DNA from: Bacteroidetes bacterium MED-G20
Lineage (GTDB): Bacteria; Bacteroidota; Bacteroidia; Flavobacteriales_D; Parvicellaceae
Reading direction: 5' to 3'
DNA length: 64,000 bases
Assembly: GCA_905182745.1 (NCBI GenBank)
Contig: CAJJCR010000014.1
Location: forward strand, 1 to 64,000
Part shown: piece by piece, positions 55,175-63,947 of the stretch
How positions within the stretch are numbered: position 1 is the stretch's first letter
How the letters are laid out: every line of letters starts with the position of its first letter
Program-made: the position numbers and the translations under genes
Notes under the pieces: generated by a model
Database searches by the model: none
The model's input: only the letters and a program-made list of their open reading frames with translations
Told to the model about the DNA's origin: nothing

Positions 55175-56179
55175 ATGTTTATTCGATTAGCAACACTAGT
55201 TTTTCTTTTGTCTCCGGGGATTGTCCTAGGTCAAGGGTGTTGTTCTGGAGGTGCTACCAACCCAATAGCTGGAGGTGCTGCCACAGGGGTTTTACAAAAA
55301 AATCAAATGGAGATTTCTGGAAATTATCAAATTATGAATTCAGATAAATTCTTCAGTGGAAATAAAGACACATCTAAACTTTTTAATAATTTAAATAGTA
55401 ACTATTTGTTTCTTAGAACAGACTACGGACTTTCTGAAAAACTCACGCTCTCTGTAGCTTCAGGTTATTTTTTAAACAAAACCTTAATTGGCCTTGAAAA
55501 TAACGATACTACAAATTCCAGTGGGGTTTCAGATTTAATAATACTACCTAGGTTTGATGTTTTTAACAACTCAAATGAAAAGACTAAAACTGAAATTACC
55601 CTAGGATTAGGAATGAAAGTTCCGTTAGGTTCTCATAGTGACTCAACATTAATATTTTCACACAATATAATTGGAGATATCTACAGCATAAATCCTCCAA
55701 CAGTTCAAAACTCAAATGGATCTTTAGACATGGTTTATTATGCGTTTTTTTTTAGATCTTATGTAAAACAAAAGATCAGGATTTTTACAAATATGCTATA
55801 CATCAATAGGGGGTTTAATTCTCTTGGGCAAAAATTTGGAGATTACGCAAGCCTTGGGCTTTTTGTGGGAAAAACATTTTTCAAAAAAATTGGAGTTACC
55901 AACCAAATAAGAATGGAATGGTTGGGCAAAATGGAAGCTGCAGAAAATATAGACTTACTAGGTAATTACAATATAGAACAAGCTTCTACGGGGAGTTCTA
56001 AGGTCTTTATTGTTCCTCAAATTAGTTACATCAACAAATCAATTATTTTTTATATTACCGGAGAAATTCCAGTTTACCAAAATGTAAATGGCACGCAGAT
56101 GGGCTCTAATCTCCAGATCACATCTGGATTTAATTACAGGTTTTTCACAAAAAAACAACCGGAATGCGAGGTTGAATAA
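55175..56179 (+). CDS. Outer-membrane beta-barrel protein with Cys-Cys mature N-terminus
   Basis: 334 residues. A signal peptide ends near VLGQ, then the mature protein begins GCCSGGATNPIAGGAATGVL, followed by a barrel with strands such as LTLSVASGYFLNKTL, TEITLGLGMKVPLGSH and NLQITSGFNYRFF. The family is not identified beyond being barrel-like. A vicinal Cys pair at the processed N-terminus could bind metal or form a disulfide. It comes 3 bp after the T9SS thioredoxin-like gene and just before the TlpA gene, so it is likely part of the same thiol-linked unit. Confidence 0.65.
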   Translation: MFIRLATLVFLLSPGIVLGQGCCSGGATNPIAGGAATGVLQKNQMEISGNYQIMNSDKFFSGNKDTSKLFNNLNSNYLFLRTDYGLSEKLTLSVASGYFLNKTLIGLENNDTTNSSGVSDLIILPRFDVFNNSNEKTKTEITLGLGMKVPLGSHSDSTLIFSHNIIGDIYSINPPTVQNSNGSLDMVYYAFFFRSYVKQKIRIFTNMLYINRGFNSLGQKFGDYASLGLFVGKTFFKKIGVTNQIRMEWLGKMEAAENIDLLGNYNIEQASTGSSKVFIVPQISYINKSIIFYITGEIPVYQNVNGTQMGSNLQITSGFNYRFFTKKQPECEVE

Positions 56180-56192
56180 AACAATTTTAATT

Positions 56193-56675
56193 ATGAAAAA
56201 ACTAATTACTATATTATTTCTTATTATGATTTATAGTTTTGTGAATTGTCAAAACGAAACAAATAGAGGCTATAAGGTTAAGCTTGGTGACCCTCTTCCT
56301 GATTTGGAAATGAATATGAGAAATGGGGAAATTTGGACGAATAAAAATTTAGAAAATAAAGTGGTAGTTATCCAGTTTACTGGCTCTTGGTGTAGTGTTT
56401 GCAGGAGAGAAATGCCAGAACTAGAAAAAAAAGTTTGGCAAGAATTTAAAAAAGATGATTTTCTTTTAATTGGTGTAGACACTAAAGAAACTAAGGAAAA
56501 AGTAGATGTTTTTATAGAAAAAATAGGAGTAACCTACCCTATCTCTTACGACCCAGATGGTAGAATATTTTCAGATTTCACTATTGATGGAGCTGGTGTG
56601 ACAAGGAATATTGTTGTGGATAAAAATGGTAAAATAGTCTTCTTGACAAGACTTTATGAAGGAAAAAGAATTTAA
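56193..56675 (+). CDS. TlpA/ResA-like thioredoxin-fold protein
   Basis: 160 residues from the ATG at 56,193. The longer frame begins inside the previous gene and lacks a signal, whereas MKKLITILFLIMIYSFVNC is a clear signal, possibly lipidated at Cys19. The active site C67-S-V-C70 lies in FTGSWCSVCRREMPEL, with LIGVDTKETKEKV and YPISYDPDGRIF as family blocks. It is a periplasmic membrane-anchored thiol-disulfide oxidoreductase (TlpA-like), used in cytochrome c maturation or metal-site reduction. It is the fourth and last gene of the HMA set. Confidence 0.88.
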   Translation: MKKLITILFLIMIYSFVNCQNETNRGYKVKLGDPLPDLEMNMRNGEIWTNKNLENKVVVIQFTGSWCSVCRREMPELEKKVWQEFKKDDFLLIGVDTKETKEKVDVFIEKIGVTYPISYDPDGRIFSDFTIDGAGVTRNIVVDKNGKIVFLTRLYEGKRI

Positions 56676-56709
56676 TTCTATGATTCAAATAATTAAAACC
56701 CTATTATAA

Positions 56710-57492
56710 TTAATTATCAAAAGTTTCTTCCAAAGACATTGTAGCTGCTACTACCGAAATTATTACTAAAAAACTGGAGATAACCCCTCCTAATAATGGA
56801 ATAAAAAAACATAGATAAAAAACCAAGCCAAGTCCAATTGCAAGACCTTTTTTTCTTCTTACTATTTTAACGGACTCTTTTATCGAAAGTTGCTGTCTTT
56901 CATTGGTGTAATCCAAAAAAGAAAATCCATAGAAATAAGAAACTATTAATAAATTTCCAAAAATTGAAATTCCCCAACCTATAACGGGGACAAATCCAAT
57001 TAAAAATAGTGCAAATACCATAGAAAATTGGAGGAGGATATTTCTAACTGAAATTAAAATGGCTCGAAAAATATCATTAACAAATTGAGTGAAATTAAAA
57101 TTATAAATTTTTCCCTTTTGAATAGAAGCTGTTTTTTCGGATAAGTAGGTGAATACAGGAGATAAAAAAATAATTGTCAGGTAGCCCCCAAATAAACTGA
57201 AAATATAGAAGAAAAAAACCTTTGAAACCAGCCATATAGAGATATAAAAGAATTTATTTAAAAATAAAATCCACCAATCTTCAGATGCTCCTAAACTTTC
57301 TAAATAACTTTCTAAATATTGGGTGGTTAACAGCCTAAAATCATTCAATACAGAAAGTCCAGAAAAATATATTAGAAAATTAAACGCAATTGGAAAAAGA
57401 AAAAAATACAATAACTTGTTTTTAACTAAAAATATAAAAGCTTGTCTATAAGATTTTACTCCTTTTAAAAAAAGTTTAACTTGATTTTTCAT
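56710..57492 (-). CDS. EI24/CysZ-like membrane protein
   Basis: 260 residues with several membrane helices. EI24 features are the N-terminal KSYRQAFIFLVKNKLLYFFL and SYFYGFSFLDYTNERQQLSI followed by VKIVRRKKGLAIGLGLVFYL. CysZ-type proteins in other phyla transport sulfate. In Bacteroidota the role is uncertain. It stands alone, convergent with the TlpA-like gene and divergent from the SDR gene. Confidence 0.85.
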   Translation of the reverse strand: MKNQVKLFLKGVKSYRQAFIFLVKNKLLYFFLFPIAFNFLIYFSGLSVLNDFRLLTTQYLESYLESLGASEDWWILFLNKFFYISIWLVSKVFFFYIFSLFGGYLTIIFLSPVFTYLSEKTASIQKGKIYNFNFTQFVNDIFRAILISVRNILLQFSMVFALFLIGFVPVIGWGISIFGNLLIVSYFYGFSFLDYTNERQQLSIKESVKIVRRKKGLAIGLGLVFYLCFFIPLLGGVISSFLVIISVVAATMSLEETFDN

Positions 57493-57636
57493 GTCCCAAA
57501 ATAAATATAAATAGTTAAAGAAACTTAAGAAAGTGTACTAAACAATACTGCTGATTTTTTAAAAATAATATTCGAATAGGAAATGATTTGCCAAATTAAA
57601 GTCAGATATTGTTGGTAATAAAATTAAGTAAGAAAA

Positions 57637-59001
57637 TTGTCAAAGAAAAAAAAACTAGCAATTGCAGGCGCAACAGGGTTCATTGGAAGGTGGTTTATAG
57701 AAACCTACAAAGACAAATATGATATAATAGCACTTTCAAGAAAAAAAGTAAATCCTTCTAATTCAGATGTAGAGTGGAGAATGGTAGACTTATTCTCTAT
57801 ATCCAGTAGTAATAAGGCGCTGGAGGGAGTAGATTATGCACTATACTTGGTGCACTCTATGCAGCCATCTACAAGATTAAATCAAAGTAATTTCGAAGAT
57901 ACAGATTTGCTTTTGGCTGATAATTTTTCAAGAGCTGCACAAAGTTGCAACTTAAAACATATTGTTTATGTAGGGGGAATACTTCCAAAAGACAATTTAA
58001 ATATTTCAAAACATTTACTCTCTAGATTCGAAGTAGAACAGGTCCTTGGATCAAGAAAAACCCCAGTTACAGCTGTTAGAGCAGGGATTATTATAGGTCC
58101 TGGAGGGTCTTCATTTAGAATTGTTACCAAGCTTGTTGAAAACCTTCCGATTATGGCTTGTCCAGAATGGACAAAATCAAAAAATCAACCCATTGACTTA
58201 AGAGTAGCACTTAAAAGTATTCATCAAATAATTGGGAATAAAAATTATTATAACAATCCTATTGAAATTGGAGGGTCTGAAGTTGTAACCTACATGGACA
58301 TATTAAAAATAACAGCTAGTGAAATGAAAAAGAAAAGATGGATTTTTTCGATACCATTTTTCTCTCTTGGAATGTCAAAATTATGGGTCGGGCTTTTCAG
58401 CGGTTCTAATAGTAATTTTGTTTCTCCTTTAATTGAGAGTCTTCGCCACGATATGACCTTAAGTTCAAAACTCATTTTAAAAGATTTACCTGACTATACT
58501 GTCAAAGAAACTATTAAAAGAGCTCTTGATAAAAATATTAAAATTCCAACTGCCCCATTTGGGTTAGGTCAAACCAAGGATAAAAATACGGTTAGGAGTG
58601 TACAAAGAATTTCTAATCCTAGCAAAAAAACTGCTCTTTGGGTTGCCCATTCCTACCCAATTTGGCTTAGTAAAATATTTAATAGAACTATTGCTGCCGA
58701 AGAAAATAAGGATTTATTGGAATTTAAACTTTTTGGAATTTGCCTCCTCCAATTAAAATATATTAAAAATAGAAGCGATAAAAACAGACAACTTTTTTAT
58801 ATTATAGGTGGCTATCTAACAAAAAGAACGAATAGAGGATGGTTAGAATTTAGATCTATTTTAGATGGAAATTATATTATTACAGCCATTCATGAATTTG
58901 TTCCAAGACTTCCGTGGCTGGTCTATAAGTTTACCCAGGCAAAAGCACACTTAATAGTGATGAAAAAGTTTGAAAACTACCTAAATACTTTAAAAAAATA
59001 A
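57637..59001 (+). CDS. SDR-family NAD(P)-binding protein with C-terminal domain
   Basis: 454 residues. The Rossmann fold begins with AIAGATGFIGRWFIE (GxxGxxG). KHIVYVGGILPKD and a RAGIIIGPGGSSF region follow, typical of atypical SDRs related to nucleoside-diphosphate-sugar epimerases. The catalytic YxxxK is not obvious. The last 150 residues (HSYPIWLSKIFNRTIAAEEN ... EFVPRLPWLVYKFTQA) form a separate unidentified domain. The TTG start directly precedes the Lys-rich lead SKKKKLAIAG. Its likely role is reduction or epimerisation of a small substrate. It precedes phhB by 3 bp. Confidence 0.75.
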   Translation: MSKKKKLAIAGATGFIGRWFIETYKDKYDIIALSRKKVNPSNSDVEWRMVDLFSISSSNKALEGVDYALYLVHSMQPSTRLNQSNFEDTDLLLADNFSRAAQSCNLKHIVYVGGILPKDNLNISKHLLSRFEVEQVLGSRKTPVTAVRAGIIIGPGGSSFRIVTKLVENLPIMACPEWTKSKNQPIDLRVALKSIHQIIGNKNYYNNPIEIGGSEVVTYMDILKITASEMKKKRWIFSIPFFSLGMSKLWVGLFSGSNSNFVSPLIESLRHDMTLSSKLILKDLPDYTVKETIKRALDKNIKIPTAPFGLGQTKDKNTVRSVQRISNPSKKTALWVAHSYPIWLSKIFNRTIAAEENKDLLEFKLFGICLLQLKYIKNRSDKNRQLFYIIGGYLTKRTNRGWLEFRSILDGNYIITAIHEFVPRLPWLVYKFTQAKAHLIVMKKFENYLNTLKK

Positions 59002-59004
59002 AAG

Positions 59005-59295
59005 ATGACTTACCTAAAATTAAAGGAGCTTACTGAAAAGTTTAATTGGCAAAAAAAAGAGGAGGAAATTCACAAAAAATTTGTTTTTAAAACCTTTGAT
59101 TTGGCGGTTGATTTTTTTAATCTAGTTGCAGATGCGGCAAATGCTCAAAACCACCATCCTGACATTCTAAGTTCTTATTGTACTATTGAAATTAGCTTGA
59201 CTACCCATGATGAAAAAAAAATTACAGAAAAAGATTTAATTCTCGCATCAAAAATTGATGAATTATTTGATAATTTTATTGAAAATGAAAAATAA
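59005..59295 (+). CDS. phhB: Pterin-4a-carbinolamine dehydratase
   Basis: 96 residues. The family signature is NAQNHHPDI (conserved His-His-Pro) with the C-terminal [20 protein letters not shown]. It dehydrates 4a-hydroxytetrahydrobiopterin to regenerate pterin cofactor for aromatic amino-acid hydroxylases. No hydroxylase is encoded in the window. It ends overlapping the msrB start by 11 bp. Confidence 0.93.
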   Translation: MTYLKLKELTEKFNWQKKEEEIHKKFVFKTFDLAVDFFNLVADAANAQNHHPDILSSYCTIEISLTTHDEKKITEKDLILASKIDELFDNFIENEK

Positions 59296-59749
59296 CGCCC
59301 TTATTACCATTGGTTTTTTAATCATTAGTAATATTATAGCCTGCCAGACAGAAAAAATTAAACCCGGTACCATTATGAGTGATAAAAAGTACAATTCTCT
59401 TACAAAAGAAGAAGAAAGGATTATTGTATACAAAGGAACCGAATATCCTTTTACTGGAGAGTACAACAATCATTATGAAAATGGAGTTTATTTGTGTCGA
59501 AGGTGTGAAACTCCTCTTTACACCTCCAAAAACAAATTTAAATCTAACTGTGGTTGGCCTAGTTTTGATGATGAAATTAAAGGGGCTGTTAAAAGAATAA
59601 CAGATGCCGATGGCAGAAGAACAGAAATTTTATGTAATGAATGTGGTGGACATTTAGGACATGTTTTTATAGGAGAGCAGTTAACCGAAAAAAACACTAG
59701 ACACTGTGTAAACTCTATTTCTTTAAAATTCGTTGCTGGAAAACAATGA
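59285..59749 (+). CDS. msrB: Peptide methionine-R-sulfoxide reductase, lipoprotein form
   Basis: 154 residues from the ATG at 59,285, chosen because [20 protein letters not shown] gives a lipobox ending at Cys20. The SelR domain has zinc-binding pairs CRRC and [22 protein letters not shown], and the catalytic Cys141 in [13 protein letters not shown]. It repairs oxidised methionines in envelope proteins. The gene overlaps phhB at its 5' end and its TGA overlaps the next ATG. Confidence 0.93.
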   Translation: MKNNALITIGFLIISNIIACQTEKIKPGTIMSDKKYNSLTKEEERIIVYKGTEYPFTGEYNNHYENGVYLCRRCETPLYTSKNKFKSNCGWPSFDDEIKGAVKRITDADGRRTEILCNECGGHLGHVFIGEQLTEKNTRHCVNSISLKFVAGKQ

Positions 59750-59919
59750 AACTAACTGCCAAGACTATAGATGTCATCAACTTAAGATTAGAAAAAGTCA
59801 AAGAATTTATTGCCGAAAATAATGGGGCAAATCTTGAAAATATAAAAGATGAACTCTATGAAATTGTTCAACAAATTGAAGAAGAAACCCACAGATGCTG
59901 TCACTATAAAGATGTATAA
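59746..59919 (+). CDS. Putative 57-residue helical protein with C-terminal Cys pair
   Basis: An ATG overlapping the msrB stop (ATGA) opens a 57-residue frame: [20 protein letters not shown], then [20 protein letters not shown] and [17 protein letters not shown]. It is rich in charged, helix-forming residues, with a regular hydrophobic spacing and a RCCHY end. Its stop overlaps the signal-peptide Met of capA. The tight coupling on both sides argues for a real gene. No family is recognised. A partner-binding or metal-binding role (Cys-Cys-His) is only a guess. Confidence 0.6.
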   Translation: MKLTAKTIDVINLRLEKVKEFIAENNGANLENIKDELYEIVQQIEEETHRCCHYKDV

Positions 59920-61120
59920 CTCAGTATTTAAAATTATCTGTCTATACCTGCTTTGTTTTTTATGGTCTAGTTCTATAAACTCTCAAGAAATTAGCTTTTT
60001 GTTTATGGGAGACATTATGGGCCACGGTCCTCAAATAAAAGCAGCATGGCAAGAAAATAAAAAAAAGTACGAATATTCAGAAGTTTTTAAACCCTTAGAA
60101 GATATAATTTCTTCTGTAGATTTTGCAATTGGAAATTTAGAAGTAACTCTTGCGGGAAGGCCATACAAGGGTTATCCTCAGTTCAGCTCACCAGATGAAT
60201 TGGCTGTAGCTTGTAAAAATAGTGGAATGGATGTCTTGGTAACGGCAAACAATCATTCCTGCGATAGAAAAAATAAGGGAGTTATCAGAACTTTAAATGT
60301 GCTGGATAGTTTAAATATTTTGCATACAGGAAGCTTTAAAGATGTTAAAAATAGAGAGAAGGATAATTTATTGGTGCTCTCGAAAGACGGAATTAAAGTT
60401 GGATTATTAAACTATACCTATGGCACTAATGGATTGCCTTTTTCAGACCCTGTTTATGTGAACTTAGTAGACTCTATTTTAATTAAAAAAGATGTAACAA
60501 ATGCTAAAAATAAAGACTTAGACAAGTTGGTAGTCTTTGTTCACTGGGGATATGAATATAGAGATTTCCCCAACGCATATCAAAAAAAATACAATCGTTT
60601 TTTTCAAGATTTGGCAGTAGATATAGTTATAGGTTCGCATCCTCATGTAATTCAGCCAATGGCATATAGCAAAAAAAACAACCAGGAATTTTTAACGGTT
60701 TTCTCTCTTGGAAATTTTGTTTCTAACCAACGTGCTGAGCGCAAAGATGGAGGAGCAATGCTTAGACTTTCTTTTAAAAAAACTGACAATAATATTCTGA
60801 TTTCTCGAAAAGAGTACATCCCTGTCTGGGTTCATAAATTTATTGAAAAGGAAAAGTATCATTTCCAGATCTTGCCATGCGCAAGGCCTATTTACAACGA
60901 AAAATATTTTTCTAATGAAGAAGACTTTAAGAAAATGAAAACTTTTTTAGATAATACAAGAGCCCATCTTAATACTAATAATTTATCTATTGAAGAAGGA
61001 GTTCCATATGGGCTTGTTAAATTTAAACCTGTAACTATTCTGCAAAGTCAAGGCCCGGAACTTAGGAGTTTAGCTATTGAACAGCTAAAAACTAAAAGAA
61101 GAACGAGAAGAAGAAAATGA
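59912..61120 (+). CDS. CapA-family poly-gamma-glutamate/capsule-type metallophosphatase-like protein
   Basis: 402 residues from the ATG at 59,912. The longer frame starts inside the preceding small ORF and lacks a signal, while [20 protein letters not shown] gives one. CapA domain motifs are FMGDIMGHG, GNLEVTLAG, VTANNHSCDR, HWGYEYRDFP and GSHPHVIQPM with VFSLGNFV. CapA-like proteins have a calcineurin-like fold and occur in poly-glutamate or capsule loci, but also alone. No PGA synthesis genes (capB/capC) are near. It ends in a basic tail (KTKRRTRRRK) and overlaps the DoxX gene by 4 bp (ATGA). Confidence 0.85.
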   Translation: MYNSVFKIICLYLLCFLWSSSINSQEISFLFMGDIMGHGPQIKAAWQENKKKYEYSEVFKPLEDIISSVDFAIGNLEVTLAGRPYKGYPQFSSPDELAVACKNSGMDVLVTANNHSCDRKNKGVIRTLNVLDSLNILHTGSFKDVKNREKDNLLVLSKDGIKVGLLNYTYGTNGLPFSDPVYVNLVDSILIKKDVTNAKNKDLDKLVVFVHWGYEYRDFPNAYQKKYNRFFQDLAVDIVIGSHPHVIQPMAYSKKNNQEFLTVFSLGNFVSNQRAERKDGGAMLRLSFKKTDNNILISRKEYIPVWVHKFIEKEKYHFQILPCARPIYNEKYFSNEEDFKKMKTFLDNTRAHLNTNNLSIEEGVPYGLVKFKPVTILQSQGPELRSLAIEQLKTKRRTRRRK

Positions 61121-61488
61121 AATTAAAAACTCTTTTTGTTTATATAATGGGGATAGGGTACGTTTGGGTTGGTTTCCAGCATTTTATAGATACTTCATTT
61201 TTTTTAAAAATTATGCCTCCAAGCTTTCCTTTACATAAAGAATCCGTTTATATCAGTGGGGTTCTAGAAATACTATTTGGAAGTGGAATTATCTTTAAAA
61301 AAACACGATTTTATGCTTCTTGGGGAATTATATTGTTGTTAATAGCTGTATATCCTGCCAACATATATTTGGCATTTAGTGAAGGTGCTCAACAAGCAAT
61401 TGGTGTTTCTAGTTTTTTTGCGTCTTGGCTTAGGTTGCCTATTCAATTTGTATTAATTGGATTAGCTTTTTATAGCTCAAAAGCTTAG
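61117..61488 (+). CDS. DoxX-like small membrane protein
   Basis: 123 residues with four membrane helices, matching the DoxX family: YIMGIGYVWVGFQHFIDTSF (GxxHF-like), then SGVLEILFGSGIIF and WGIILLLIAVYPANIYLAF. It is translationally coupled to CapA by ATGA. DoxX proteins of this short type are of unknown function, some linked to redox or thiol stress. The region 61,489-61,706 after it holds nothing recognisable apart from A/T-rich leader sequence. Confidence 0.85.
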   Translation: MKLKTLFVYIMGIGYVWVGFQHFIDTSFFLKIMPPSFPLHKESVYISGVLEILFGSGIIFKKTRFYASWGIILLLIAVYPANIYLAFSEGAQQAIGVSSFFASWLRLPIQFVLIGLAFYSSKA

Positions 61489-61706
61489 TCAAATAAGAAG
61501 TTAAAGGGTGTTTAAATATTGATTTTGTACTACAAATTATTTTTATTTATAAAAACGACTCGAGCTTATAAATAAGTATTAAGCAAGTTGAAGTTTAAAC
61601 AATTAAGGTGTTTTTATGAGGTAAATATTTAAGTTTCCTCTGATATTTTTTGTCTACCTCTAAATAAATCCTATATTTAAACTAAATAAAATTTAAATAA
61701 ATAATT

Positions 61707-61850
61707 ATGGAAGGTTATTGTGTAAAATGTAAGAGTAAAAAAGAAATTAGTGACGCTAACGAAGTTACAATGAAAAATGGACGAAAAGCTATGAAAGGTA
61801 AATGTCCATCATGCGGAACTGGAATGTTTAGAATTTTAGGTAAATCCTAG
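61707..61850 (+). CDS. Small zinc-ribbon protein (DUF5679-like)
   Basis: 47 residues, opening MEGYCVKCKSKKEISDANEV, with Cys pairs YCVKCKSKKE (C5, C8) and GKCPSCGTGMFR (C33, C36). The whole peptide fits a single zinc-ribbon fold of the DUF5679 kind, which I recall as YCVKCKxKxEI ... CPxCGTKMFRI. It has no neighbours in the same transcript, is preceded by a long leader and followed by a strong terminator, suggesting an independently expressed small protein. The role is unknown, possibly nucleic-acid or ribosome binding. Confidence 0.85.
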   Translation: MEGYCVKCKSKKEISDANEVTMKNGRKAMKGKCPSCGTGMFRILGKS

Positions 61851-61872
61851 TCATTTAAGCATATAAATTTTT

Positions 61873-61902
61873 AAGGGAAGAATTAATCTTCCCTTTTTTT
61901 TT
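61873..61902 (+). terminator. Intrinsic terminator after the zinc-ribbon gene
   Basis: A 9-bp perfect stem (AAGGGAAGA at 61,873-61,881 with TCTTCCCTT at 61,887-61,895) and a 5-base loop are followed by a run of nine T. It is 22 bp after the stop of the 47-residue gene. It is the clearest intrinsic terminator in the window. Confidence 0.9.
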
Positions 61903-61917
61903 GCTTTATTTAAAATA

Positions 61918-63000
61918 ATGTTTTTAGACTTTTAACAATTTTGTTTTTTTTCAGTGGGTTCCTTATTTGCTCAATTTAATCCACTCTTTAATAATTTAGT
62001 TTGGGCCGTTGAATTCAATGGATCTGGTGCAATCGACGATAATAAATAGTTCCACCAAACACCTTTGCCATATGGGACTAGCTGGTGGAATGGGAAGCAG
62101 CAACACTACACAGATGAAATCACTAGTTCGTATGTTAATAATGGATTATTAAATATTGTCCCTATAAAAGAAGTTTACTCAGAGCCAGGAATTATCAAAA
62201 ACTATAAGTCTGCAAGATAAAATTCAAAATTTGCATTTACTTATGAAAGGGTTGAAGTAATGGCAAAATTGCCATATGGAGAAGGGACTTGGCCTGCAAT
62301 ATGGACTTTAGGAAAAAATACAACTGAGAATGGTGGTTTTTGGGCTTCTGCTTGTGGAACAACAGCTTGACCTGCTTGTGGAGAAATAGATATTATGAAA
62401 CATTGGGGGCACGATCCAAATTATATTCAAAGTGCATTGCATAACACCTTTTCAGCTTGAAATACTATCAATCATGGCTGTATTATGGCTTCAGATGTTG
62501 CAAACAATTTTCATCTTTATGCAATGGAATGAACGGAAAATGAAATAAAATTCAGTTTGGATAATGTAGTTTTTTATTAATATAATCCACGACCAAAGAA
62601 TATTACAAACTGGCCATATTTTCAAGACCAATATCTTCATCTAAATATTGCTAAGGGAGGTAGTTGGATTTCTATAGATCCATTTTTTAACACCAGCAAA
62701 ATGGAAGTTGACTATCTAAGGGTTTATCAAGCTAGTCCTGCCATTGCTAGTACTGTTGAAGAGAATTCTTCTTTATCTATTTATCCTATGCCTTACAAAG
62801 AAGGTATTTCTTTTGTATTTAAAGATAATTTACCTATTTCTGGTGCGTATTTGCACACCTTTCTTGGAAAGTAGATAAAATTGTTTTCTTGTAAAGAGGA
62901 TATAAATAATTACTCTTGGGAAAGTTTAAAAAGCGGAACTTATTTTATTAAAATTGACCATTTAGAAAAAACTACTACCCTTAAAATTATTAAATTGTAG
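61918..63000 (+). pseudogene. GH16 laminarinase-like relic with T9SS type A tail; seven in-frame stops
   Basis: One frame from 61,952 to 63,000 reads as a glycoside hydrolase family 16 beta-1,3-glucanase: LVWAVEFNGSGAIDDNK, YGTSWWNGKQQHYTD, KFAFTYERVEVMAKLPYGEG, TWPAIWTLGKN, PACGEIDIMKHWGHDPN, NWPYFQDQYLHLNIAKGG, KMEVDYLRVYQ, then a Por-type tail (LSIYPMPYKEG ... SGTYFIKI). Internal stops lie at 62,047 (TAG), 62,218 (TAA), 62,368, 62,458 and 62,530 (TGA), 62,578 (TAA) and 62,875 (TAG), with no indel across this span. The catalytic motif EIDIME has become EIDIMK, so the acid/base Glu is also lost. The signal-peptide region (61,918-61,951) is itself disrupted. Wild-type residues at three or more stops were probably Trp (for example NKW, AMEW). 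Confidence 0.85.
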
Positions 63001-63017
63001 AATCTACTTTTGATTCT

Positions 63018-63947
63018 ATGGGCCCAAGGTTGTTATTTATCTGTTTATTTATTTTCTCTTTTTCTTATTCTCAAAAAGCCAACCTCCCATATATTATAGT
63101 TCTTGGAACCATTCAAGATGCAGGATCTCCCCACATGGGTTGTGAAAAATCTTGTTGTATTAGTTTATTTGAAAATCCTGACCCAAATCGAAAAGTAGTT
63201 AGCCTTGGATTGGTAGATCCTTTAGAAAAAAAATATTGGCTTATCGAAGCTTCCCCAGATTTTATAACTCAATGTAGAGAATTAAAGAAAACACTAGGGT
63301 TTGAACATGGAAAAAGTCCTGACGGTATTTTTTTAACCCATGCCCATATTGGACACTACACAGGGTTAATGTATTTAGGAAAAGAATCTTATAATAGCAA
63401 AGATGTTCCTGTATTTGCAATGACTAGAATGAAAGGTTTTTTAATTAAAAATGGTCCATGGAGTCAGTTATTTAAATTAAATAATATTAAATTAAATAAT
63501 ATAAACCATCAAGAAGAAATTAAACTCTCCAATAATTTATCGATTACTCCGTTTTTAGTTCCGCACAGAGATGAGTTTTCTGAAACGGTAGGATTTAAGA
63601 TCAATGGCCCAAAAAAATCAGTTCTTTTTATTCCAGATATTGATAAATGGGGGAAGTGGAACAAAAATTTAATCCAAGAAATTAAGAAAGCAGATTTGGC
63701 CCTTTTAGATGGAACTTTTTACGATAGCAAGGAGGTAAACAATCGCAATATTTCTGAAATACCACATCCGTTTATTATTGAGACAATGGCCCTTTTCAAA
63801 GAGGAGAATAATTCTGAGAAATCTAAAATTAATTTTATTCATTTGAACCATACTAACCCATTGCTAGATACTAATAGTGCTGCCTTTAAAAAAGTGAAAG
63901 AAAGTGGCTTTAATACTGCCAATTATAAGGATATTATAAATCTTTAA
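63018..63947 (+). CDS. PqqB-like MBL-fold metallohydrolase, exported
   Basis: 309 residues. A signal peptide (LLFICLFIFSFSYS) is followed by the PqqB-family block LGTIQDAGSPHMGCEKSCC (compare GTAQDAGxPxxGCxxxxC) and the metal motif THAHIGHYTGLMYLG, with VPHRDEFSETVGF, FIPDIDKW and LNHTNPLL supplying further ligands. PqqB proteins are MBL-fold enzymes linked to PQQ biosynthesis, but exported copies outside pqq operons are common in Bacteroidota, and no PqqA/C/D/E is present. It probably acts as a periplasmic hydrolase or oxygenase of unknown substrate. The rest of the window (63,948-64,000) shows no gene. Confidence 0.88.
   Translation: MGPRLLFICLFIFSFSYSQKANLPYIIVLGTIQDAGSPHMGCEKSCCISLFENPDPNRKVVSLGLVDPLEKKYWLIEASPDFITQCRELKKTLGFEHGKSPDGIFLTHAHIGHYTGLMYLGKESYNSKDVPVFAMTRMKGFLIKNGPWSQLFKLNNIKLNNINHQEEIKLSNNLSITPFLVPHRDEFSETVGFKINGPKKSVLFIPDIDKWGKWNKNLIQEIKKADLALLDGTFYDSKEVNNRNISEIPHPFIIETMALFKEENNSEKSKINFIHLNHTNPLLDTNSAAFKKVKESGFNTANYKDIINL

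Noticed and set aside
59912-61120. Poly-gamma-glutamate capsule operon
   Set aside because: Only a CapA-like protein is found, with no CapB/CapC synthetase genes in the neighbourhood.
61918-63000. Stop-codon recoding or selenocysteine use in the GH16 gene
   Set aside because: All three stop codons are involved, TGG is used for Trp elsewhere in the same frame, TGA and TAG terminate other genes, and the catalytic Glu is also lost. Decay is simpler.
63018-63947. PQQ biosynthesis locus
   Set aside because: Only the PqqB-like protein is present, it has a signal peptide, and no pqqA, C, D or E genes are near.
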